Assembly: GCA_046330435.1 (NCBI GenBank)
Contig: JAXLST010000006.1
Span: 124,001 to 188,000, forward strand
Direction: 5' to 3'
Length of the DNA stretch: 64,000 bases
Source of the DNA: Ga0077560 sp046330435
Lineage (GTDB): Bacteria; Actinomycetota; Thermoleophilia; Miltoncostaeales; Miltoncostaeaceae
The position numbers were made by a program, and so were the translations under genes. Below, in pieces: positions 50,185 through 56,521 of the stretch (its first letter is position 1; every line of letters begins with the position of its first letter). The notes under the pieces were generated by a model. That model was not told the DNA's origin, searched no databases, and saw only the letters and a program-made list of their open reading frames with translations.

Positions 50185-51287
50185 GAGAACTGGATGACGC
50201 TCCTGATTCCGTTCTGGGACTCCATGAGCTCGAAGCCCTCGTTGACCTGGTCCAGCGTGAGGCGGTGCGAGACGAGCGACATCGCGTCGAACTCCCCCGC
50301 GAGCCACCGGTCCACGAGGCCGGGCAGCTGGGTGCGGCCCTTCACGCCGCCGAACGAGGAGCCGGTGACGCGGCGGCCGGTGATGAGGAACCGCGGGATG
50401 ATCTCGAGCTTCTCCCCCCTGCCGGCCACGCCGCACATGGTGGCCAGGCCCCATGCCTCGCGGGCGGCCTCGACGGCCTGCCCCATGACCTTCACGTTGC
50501 CCGTCGCCTCGAAGGTGTAGTCCGCCCCGTACCCGCCGGTCTGCTCGCGGATCCACTCCACGGTGTCGGCGTCGGCGACGCGGGTGTCGGTGGCGCCGTG
50601 CCGCCGTGCCTCGGCCAGGCGTTCCTCGGAGAGGTCCAGGGCGATGATCCGCTCGGCCCCGGCGAGCTTGGCGCCGATCACCGCGCCCAGGCCCACCAGG
50701 CCGCAGCCGAACACGGCCGCGGTCGCCCCGGGCTGGACCTGCGCGGTGTAGAGCGCCGCGCCGATGCCCGTGGCCAGGCCGCACGCGAATGGCGCGCACC
50801 CGTCCAGCGGCGCATCCGGGTTCACGACGGCGAGGGCGATCTCCGGCATCACCGTGTACTCCGCGAACGTCGAGCAGCCCATGAAATGCCGCAGGGGCTC
50901 GCCATTGCGGAACAGGCGCGTCGTGCCGTCCGGCAGGTAGCCGGCGTTCTGCTGGTCGCGGATCACGATGCACCGGTTCGTCCGCCCGCTGCGGCAGTGG
51001 ATGCACTCGCCGCACTCGGGGGCGAACAGCGTGACCACGTGGTCCCCGGGCTTCACCATCGTGACCCCGTCACCCACCTTCTCCACCACGCCGGCGCCCT
51101 CGTGGCCCAGCACGCACGGGGCGTAGCCGGTGGGGTCGACGCCGCTGGCGGTGTACGCGTCGGTGTGGCACACCCCGCAGGACGCGAGCCGCACCAGCAC
51201 CTCGCCGGCCTTCGGCTCGACGAGGTCGACCTCGTCGATGACCAGGGGTTTGCCGAACTCCTCCAGGACTGCGGCGCGGATCCTCAT
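50181..51287 (-). CDS. Mycothiol/NDMA-type formaldehyde dehydrogenase (class III ADH family)
   Basis: 368 aa medium-chain zinc dehydrogenase. CGVCHTDAYTASG and LGHEGAGVVEKVG bind catalytic zinc; CGECIHCRSGRTNRC is the structural zinc lobe; AAVFGCGLVGLGAVIGAKLAGAERIIALDL is the NAD-binding turn of the formaldehyde dehydrogenase class. The substrate would be the spontaneous mycothiol-formaldehyde adduct. An AAGGAG SD sequence and a TACACT -10 stand upstream. The MscR-type assignment is likely but not certain versus other class III ADHs. Confidence 0.85.
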   Translation of the reverse strand: MRIRAAVLEEFGKPLVIDEVDLVEPKAGEVLVRLASCGVCHTDAYTASGVDPTGYAPCVLGHEGAGVVEKVGDGVTMVKPGDHVVTLFAPECGECIHCRSGRTNRCIVIRDQQNAGYLPDGTTRLFRNGEPLRHFMGCSTFAEYTVMPEIALAVVNPDAPLDGCAPFACGLATGIGAALYTAQVQPGATAAVFGCGLVGLGAVIGAKLAGAERIIALDLSEERLAEARRHGATDTRVADADTVEWIREQTGGYGADYTFEATGNVKVMGQAVEAAREAWGLATMCGVAGRGEKLEIIPRFLITGRRVTGSSFGGVKGRTQLPGLVDRWLAGEFDAMSLVSHRLTLDQVNEGFELMESQNGIRSVIQFS

Positions 51288-51357
51288 GGGCGGGACTCCT
51301 TCGGTGCGTCGGCGGGGCCGCGTCAGTGTACGGCGTGGCGTCCGGGCGCCCGACGGC

Positions 51358-51984
51358 CTAGCGGATGACGACCTCGCCGCGGTCCGTCTCGATGCCCACC
51401 GCGGTGATGCCGGTGGGCCCGGGGACGTGGCGCACCGGGAGGCCGTGGTCGCCGAGCCAGGCGTCGAGCAGGTCCGGGCCGCCGCCCACCTCCACGAACG
51501 AGAACCCGCCGGGCAGGCAGTCGTGCCGGGCCGCGCGGAAGCGCTCCTCCCACACCCGCATCTGCGTCTCGCGGTCGCCGGAGTAGGCGACGAAGAACGG
51601 CAGCGGGTAGCGGTGCATCCCGGCGTTGCGGAACCGGACCTCGCCGCCGTCCGCCATCGCCATGACCCCCTCCTGCACCGGCAGCCCCCGGCGGCGCGCC
51701 GTGTCCTCCAGGTCGTCGACGCCGAGGACCCACCAGATGGGCCGGTCCCGGCCGTTCAGGGTCTGGGCCAGCCAGGCGGCGTCGGCGAGCGACGTGTCGC
51801 CCACTCCCAGCAGCTCCAGGTAGAGCGGCGGCCGCAACGGCACCAGCAGGTTGGTGGTGCCGCCCAGGTGGCGTCCCCCGGGCACCGTCCCCAGGCCGTG
51901 GTCGCGCCGCAGGCGCTCCGCGGCCGCGTCGATGTCGACGACGCCGTGGATCACGTGGTCGATGTACATGCCCTCGCCGCCCAT
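51358..51984 (-). CDS. Glyoxalase-like domain protein (VOC fold)
   Basis: 208 aa from ATG 51984, chosen because GGAGGTG lies 6 bases upstream; GTG 51993 and ATG 51969 are alternatives. YIDHVIHGVVDIDAAAERLRRDHGLGTVPGGRHLGGTTNLLVPL matches the glyoxalase-like (DUF, VOC) family with an N-terminal His. Substrate unknown. Confidence 0.7.
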   Translation of the reverse strand: MGGEGMYIDHVIHGVVDIDAAAERLRRDHGLGTVPGGRHLGGTTNLLVPLRPPLYLELLGVGDTSLADAAWLAQTLNGRDRPIWWVLGVDDLEDTARRRGLPVQEGVMAMADGGEVRFRNAGMHRYPLPFFVAYSGDRETQMRVWEERFRAARHDCLPGGFSFVEVGGGPDLLDAWLGDHGLPVRHVPGPTGITAVGIETDRGEVVIR

Positions 51985-52090
51985 GGGGCCCACCTCCGCT
52001 CACCGGTCCGGATGGGCCAGTCTGCGCACACGCCGGCGGGCCCGGCATCTCCCGGTGCGCGGAGCCGCGCTGCGGGCGGGCCGCAGCCGG

Positions 52091-53011
52091 TCAGCCCCCG
52101 GAGTCCAGCTCGATCGTCCCGCTGGTCCGGACCTCCACGTCCGAGCGCTGCGATCCGGCCCGCACGTCCATCGTCACGGTCCCGTCGACGCGGCCGGTGC
52201 TCGACAGCGGCAGGAACCGGCCCAGGTCCATGACGTTCCCGCCGGTGACCGTGGAGCCGCCGGTCACCTGCTCGATCTCCACCCCCGGGGAGGTGCTCTG
52301 CGACGTCCCGACGTGCGCGGTGCTGACCGCGCGCGACGAGATCTCGAGACGCTCGCCGTCGCGGCGGTCGAGCGTGTACGTGTAGGCGGTGTCGGTGCGC
52401 ACCCCGCCGACGTCGACGCTGAAGGAGCCGCGCCAGCTGCCGCCGATCCCCACCGGTTCCTCCGGGAGCGGGACGGACAGCGACTTGAGCTGGTCGGTGA
52501 GCTGCTGCATCAGGGGCCGCAGCGACGCGTCGAGGCCGTCGATGCCGTCGATCGTGCTGCTCAGCACCCGGCCGCGGTCGTCGATCCTGATGACCCCGTT
52601 GATGTCGGTGAACGGCCGCGTGAGGTCGCGCAGGCGGGCGAGGAGCACCGGGTCGACGCCGTCGGTGTCGACCACCTCGACCGTCGGGTACCGGTAGGAG
52701 ATCGTCGCCACCCCTCCGCTCACGTCCGTGGTCGTCGCCTCGATCGTGAACCGCTGCCCCGGCTGGCGCGGCAGACCCGCGTCCTGGCCGTCCACCGTCT
52801 GGCCCAGCTGGAAGCGCATCGTGATCCGTGCCCGGGACACGGCGCCCTCGAACAGCCGCAGGCGCAGCGGCTGCGGATCGGTGCCGGCCTTCAGCAGGAC
52901 GACCTCGTCGCCCGCGGCGGCGGCGGCCGGGCCGGTGCGGTCGGAACCGCACCCGGCGACCACGGCCAGGAGGGACAGCAGCACCGCGAGGACCACGCGC
53001 CGGATCGTCAT
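52091..53011 (-). CDS. Hypothetical lipoprotein
   Basis: 306 aa. Signal MTIRRVVLAVLLSLLAVVAGC has a lipobox. The body is beta-rich with RFTIEATTTDVSGGVATISYRY, GGSWRGSFSVDVGGVRTDTAYTYTL and GRVDGTVTMDVRAGSQRSDVEVRTSGTIELDSGG, resembling large beta-sandwich lipoproteins that shuttle hydrophobic molecules (DUF6263-like). Function unknown. AGAGGA is the SD sequence. No operon partner. Confidence 0.65.
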   Translation of the reverse strand: MTIRRVVLAVLLSLLAVVAGCGSDRTGPAAAAAGDEVVLLKAGTDPQPLRLRLFEGAVSRARITMRFQLGQTVDGQDAGLPRQPGQRFTIEATTTDVSGGVATISYRYPTVEVVDTDGVDPVLLARLRDLTRPFTDINGVIRIDDRGRVLSSTIDGIDGLDASLRPLMQQLTDQLKSLSVPLPEEPVGIGGSWRGSFSVDVGGVRTDTAYTYTLDRRDGERLEISSRAVSTAHVGTSQSTSPGVEIEQVTGGSTVTGGNVMDLGRFLPLSSTGRVDGTVTMDVRAGSQRSDVEVRTSGTIELDSGG

Positions 53012-53070
53012 GACGACGATCCTCTGCGAACCGCATGCAGAAGCGCCACCCCGCCGGGTGCGGAAACGAC

Positions 53071-53096
53071 GAGGGGCCCCGTCTACGGGGCCCCTC
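53071..53096. terminator. Original tRNA-Leu terminator
   Basis: A 12-bp stem (GAGGGGCCCCGT with ACGGGGCCCCTC, 2-base loop) stands just outside the truncated tRNA copy. On the minus strand it is followed by GTCGTTTCC. It would have terminated the tRNA before the element inserted. Confidence 0.65.
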
Positions 53097-53097
53097 G

Positions 53098-53156
53098 AGG
53101 ATGCGGCTGAGAGGACTTGAACCTCCACGACCCAAAGGGTCACAAGGCCCTCAACC
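53098..53156. other. attL: 59-bp remnant of tRNA-Leu
   Basis: Identical to 61075-61133, ending inside the anticodon stem. It lacks the D arm and 5' acceptor strand, so it is not a functional tRNA gene. Confidence 0.92.
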
Positions 53157-53248
53157 GAGTTCCTGCGGCTCACAGCTAGTCCTGTAGGCCATATCTGGGC
53201 GGTTCTTCCGGCCTCCAAGACACGGTGGACGCATCGCACAGCCGGTTT

Positions 53249-53268
53249 GGTACCACGCGGGTACCACG
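53249..53268. promoter_or_regulatory. Left integrase arm-type sites
   Basis: Two GGTACCACG direct repeats 11 bases apart (53249, 53260), about 95 bases inside attL. The same pair with the same spacing occurs at the other end. The rest of 53157-53395 holds no gene that I can support. Confidence 0.6.
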
Positions 53269-53395
53269 GCCCCGCTCCTGCCGCCAGCGTCAGCCGGTGA
53301 TTCCTCCTGCCTGCCTCCCTACTTACGTGAATGTCCAGCAGCTTGCTCCGGTTTGAGCCGGCCACCGGACCTACATGAGCGACGAGCGAAACTCC

Positions 53396-53423
53396 TTGAC
53401 CTGATCCTAACGTGCGTTATAGG
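53396..53423 (+). promoter_or_regulatory. Sigma-70-like promoter TTGACC-N16-TATAGG
   Basis: A -35/-10 pair with 16-base spacing, unusual in this window where most promoters show only a -10 element. It drives the first secreted-protein gene of the element from a leader of about 33 bases. Confidence 0.5.
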
Positions 53424-53462
53424 GTTCTTTCTGCAGCGATTCGCGACATGGGAGACAGACAG

Positions 53463-53852
53463 ATGTGCAGACTCGGAGGCCTTTGCGCCGCGATGGTCGC
53501 TGTTCTGGCTCTCAGCGTTGGGGCTGGGACAGCGAGAGGGGCGATCGCCTGTTATTACGTCAACTCGGGTTGTGGCTACGGGCCGTTGACCTTCTACAAC
53601 GACGCTCGGACTTCCGGGTGGATCGCCAACATCCTCTTCGAGGGTTCGATGGACAATGAAACAACCGGCACCGCCAAGCGGCAGGAGCGCTACAAGAACG
53701 GCGTTGGCATGACGGACTTCGCGATTCGGGCCGCTGGTGAGCCGAAGAACTGGTGGACCAGCCTTGGCAGCGGCTACACGGACGGGCTCTGGAAGTGCAT
53801 CCACAAGGGCAGCGGCACGATCTCGGTCCGCTGCCGCTACTCGTACAGCTAG
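53463..53852 (+). CDS. Secreted Cys-containing small protein of the mobile element
   Basis: 129 aa from ATG 53463 with a GGAGA SD sequence; an in-frame GTG at 53412 would add 17 residues. Signal peptide CAAMVAVLALSVGAGTARG, mature part ACYYVNSGCGYGPLTFYNDARTSGW ... WKCIHKGSGTISVRCRYSYS with four cysteines that probably form two disulfides. It is rich in aromatics. It does not match a family I recognise; an inhibitor or toxin-like role is only a guess. Codon use is less GC-biased than in chromosomal genes. Confidence 0.7.
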   Translation: MCRLGGLCAAMVAVLALSVGAGTARGAIACYYVNSGCGYGPLTFYNDARTSGWIANILFEGSMDNETTGTAKRQERYKNGVGMTDFAIRAAGEPKNWWTSLGSGYTDGLWKCIHKGSGTISVRCRYSYS

Positions 53853-53867
53853 ACAAGGGGAGCGCGA

Positions 53868-54479
53868 ATGAAACGACGCACCGGGGCAATCGGAGCGGGC
53901 GCCCTCTTGGCGGTATGCGCAGCAGTGGCTGGAGGCGCTGTGGTCTCCGGTCAGCCGGAGTTTCCCGATCTCGGGGGAACGCCTGTCGCGCTCGGGGACA
54001 CCGTCAAGGGTGGGCAACAGGGCGGCGTCTATTTCGCTGACGCCTATAAGGTTGCGACCCCGGATGGGATCCGACTGCTCAACGAGGCGGCGGTCGCCCA
54101 CTTGAGGCCGGACACACTGCGGTACATGGGGACTTCTGAGGGTGTTTCAGCGTTTCTCGCCCGCGGCGCGGATGGGGATGAGTGCTTTGTAATGGCTTAT
54201 GACGCCCGCAGCAGCCAAGTGACCTGCGGCGAGGTCGCGAGCAGCCGTGAACCCGTCATCCTCATTGGCGGGAATGTCCCGAGTGACACAGTGTGGGGCA
54301 GTGCCCTACTTCCCGACGGCTACAGCCAGGCAACAGCTGATGGAAAGGCGCTCCCGGTCACAGGTCGCGTTGCGTTCTTGCGACTGACGCCTATTCCGAA
54401 GAGCATCGTCATCGACGCGTCCGGCGAGGGCAAGCCAACGATCAAGATACCGATCGACATGCGAGCGTCGAGCGACTAG
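53868..54479 (+). CDS. Secreted or membrane-anchored protein of the mobile element
   Basis: 203 aa, 15 bases after the previous gene with an AAGGGGAG SD sequence. MKRRTGAIGAGALLAVCAAVAGGAVVSG is a signal or anchor. The body has two cysteines (DECFVMAYD, SQVTCGEVA) about 15 residues apart that may form a hairpin disulfide. Likely cotranscribed with the Cys-rich protein and exported with it. Function unknown. Confidence 0.7.
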   Translation: MKRRTGAIGAGALLAVCAAVAGGAVVSGQPEFPDLGGTPVALGDTVKGGQQGGVYFADAYKVATPDGIRLLNEAAVAHLRPDTLRYMGTSEGVSAFLARGADGDECFVMAYDARSSQVTCGEVASSREPVILIGGNVPSDTVWGSALLPDGYSQATADGKALPVTGRVAFLRLTPIPKSIVIDASGEGKPTIKIPIDMRASSD

Positions 54480-54740
54480 TCCGAGATCGCAGCGTTGGCG
54501 CGCGGTAGGGGTCGACGAGTGCATCCCTGCCGCTGCCACGCTGACGTCCGGTTGTGCTTCGATCCTCGGCGCGTCCCTCGCGTCGGCGACGATCCCGCAA
54601 GGGCCACACTGCTTGGCCACGGCACGGGGCTCATCAAGCGAGCAGACCGCCGACGTCTTTGGAGAGCGCCAGCTCCTGCAGACGCCGCCACTGACAGAGG
54701 CAGCTACACCGCTGCAACCCGGCTCGACGCGCCCTTTATG
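54480..54740. other. Region between cargo genes and insertion sequence
   Basis: No gene is supported. A weak reading frame runs rightward into the insertion sequence. Removing the IS joins it in frame to LDEYRRRMNLNEYAAAPPSRQIP and a stop at about 56,262, so a gene may have been interrupted, but its codon bias is unconvincing. Confidence 0.3.
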
Positions 54741-56170
54741 GGGCTCTTCGCGTTTCAGCGTGGTCGGGGTTGCCGGAGTGATGGTGTCGGGGGTCTGAGC
54801 GTCGTCCAGTTGACGCCGCCGGCGTGCAGCAGGATCCGCAGCCCTGTAGTTGGTGAAGTTCCGGAAGCCGTGGCCGGCGCGCTTGACCTTCTTGATGAGC
54901 AGGTTCAGGGCCTCGGTCGGCCCGTTCGAGGCGCCGGTGAGGTGGTGGGCGAGGATCTCGGTGCGCCACCGCCCCAGCGTCCGCCCGAGGGCCCGGATCT
55001 TAGCCACTGGGTCGGCCTTGCAGGCGGTGATCGCCTTGTCGATCAAGGTCTCGGCGTCGGCGGGGTCGCTGGTGAGGTAGATGTCGCGTACCGACTCTTT
55101 GGCGAGCCACGCCCCCATCACCTCGTCCTCGGGGTCCCCGACCCGCAGCTGCAGCAGCATCCGATCCAGGGCGGCCTGGTCGAGGTGCTCGACGCTTTTG
55201 GTGAGCAGTTTCCGGATCCGGTACAGCGGATCGGCCTTGCGGCCCCGATGCCCGAGGGTCTGGTTCTGGACGCGGCGGCGGACCTGATCCAGGCACCGGT
55301 TGCCGATCCGCACCACATGAAAGGGGTCCGCGACCCTGGTTGCGTGGGCGAGGCGTTCCCCCAGGGCATGCCGATAGGACTCAGCCAGGTCGGTGGCGAC
55401 CACCGCAACGTTGTGGCACCACGCGGCCGGCCGTTGCTCCAGCCAGCCCTGGACATCGGCGCTGGTGTTGCCGGGGATCACATCGATGATCCGCCGCCGA
55501 TCCAGGTCCACAAGCCCGGTGGCGAACCGCGTCGGGTGGTGGCGGGTCGCAGACAGCCACGTCGTTTCATCGATCCCGAGCATCGCCACATCCCCGACCC
55601 GGTGGGGATCGTCGATCAACGGCTGCCCGATCTCCGCGACGGCATCCATGACGGTGTGCCAGTTCACCCCCAGCTCCCGGGCCATCTGCGCCACCGGCCG
55701 GGCGTTGATCCCGACCTGAATGCAGCACTCGATCGCCGCCCGGCGGGTGAGCAGACACCGCGTGGCCAACTCATCGCGGACCTCGGTCCAGGTCCCCAGA
55801 TCACAGTCTGCGTGCGGGCATCGGTGCCGGCGCTTGCGCCAGACCAACCTGACCGGGCGGCCGAAGCACGGCAGGTCCCGGTACTCCACCGGCGCCCGGT
55901 CATGGGCGACCCCCGCACCCCCGCACCCAGGGCACACCACCGCGCTCGGGTTCGTCTCCACGGTGAGCACCAACTCCGCATCCGCCTCCGACGCGTCGAG
56001 GACCTGGAAACCGGGCAGGCCGAGCATCACCTCGGCAACGCCGGTAGCGTCCGCCATGTCGGGGACCTCACCTTCGTCGCAGCCCTAGAGAAGCCGCAAC
56101 GATGACCGGGGTCCCCGACGCCTACCCGCCCCCAGTCGCTACCCCCGAACCCCGCTCAAACGCGAGGACC
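54741..56170 (-). mobile_element. ISL3-family insertion sequence
   Basis: 1,430 bp flanked by the 8-bp direct repeat CCTTTATG (54733-54740 and 56171-56178), the target duplication size of ISL3. The ends are imperfect inverted repeats sharing CGCGTTT-N-AGCG (54749 on the left, complement near 56155 on the right). It contains one transposase gene. Confidence 0.85.
54755..56057 (-). pseudogene. ISL3 transposase with 3'-end frameshift
   Basis: Starting MADATGVAEVMLGLPGFQ, it has the N-terminal zinc fingers CPGCGG and CPHADC, an HTH (RPVAQMARELGVNWHTVMDAV) and the DDE set in MLGIDETTWL, VVATDLAESY and SNGPTEALNLLIKKVKRAGHGFRNFTNYRA. At about 54,836-54,842 one extra base breaks the usual ILLHAGGVNW ending; in the other frame the gene would end at 54755. 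The encoded protein instead runs on to 54306 with an unrelated tail of about 150 residues. The catalytic core is intact, so activity is uncertain. Confidence 0.8.
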
Positions 56171-56178
56171 CCTTTATG

Positions 56179-56521
56179 GTCGCACTTTGTTTGGACGAGT
56201 ACCGTCGACGGATGAACCTCAACGAATACGCGGCGGCTCCACCGTCGAGGCAAATCCCTTAGGCGGCTGCCCACCCGAGGGATTTTCGCGTCTTGACGCA
56301 CAAGATGCACTGGAAAGTGCGGAGCCTCCTGCACGGAGAGTGGGCGGACCGCGAGATGCGCAGCGCGAGCGCCATCCGGCGCCCTCGGGAGCGTCGACCG
56401 TGACGCGACGACGGTGAGCTTTTCCAAGTCTTAGTGGTTCGGGCACCCCCTTTTTTGGGTCGGTTTGACCGTTCTCTTATGTGTGGATCCTTTTCCGAGT
56501 TGGTCGTGGGGTCTGGTCGTG
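56179..56521. other. Gene-free region upstream of relaxase, possible oriT
   Basis: No coding sequence is supported. The stretch includes a short GCGCAGCGCGAGCGCC run with inverted-repeat potential near 56,358 and a CCCCC-TTTTTT-GGG hairpin near 56,446-56,457. MobF relaxases commonly act at an origin of transfer beside their own gene, so this is the natural place to look. The nick site is not identifiable by eye. Confidence 0.35.

Noticed and set aside
53098..53156. Second tRNA-Leu gene
   Set aside because: Only the 3' 59 bases are present; it is the attachment-site copy.
54306..54754. C-terminal extension of the ISL3 transposase
   Set aside because: Arises from a one-base shift near 54,840 and reads out of the IS into flanking DNA.
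54495..56262. Gene interrupted by the IS
   Set aside because: Frames on both sides join across the target duplication, but codon use is weak and no start signal is convincing, so it is not listed as a gene.
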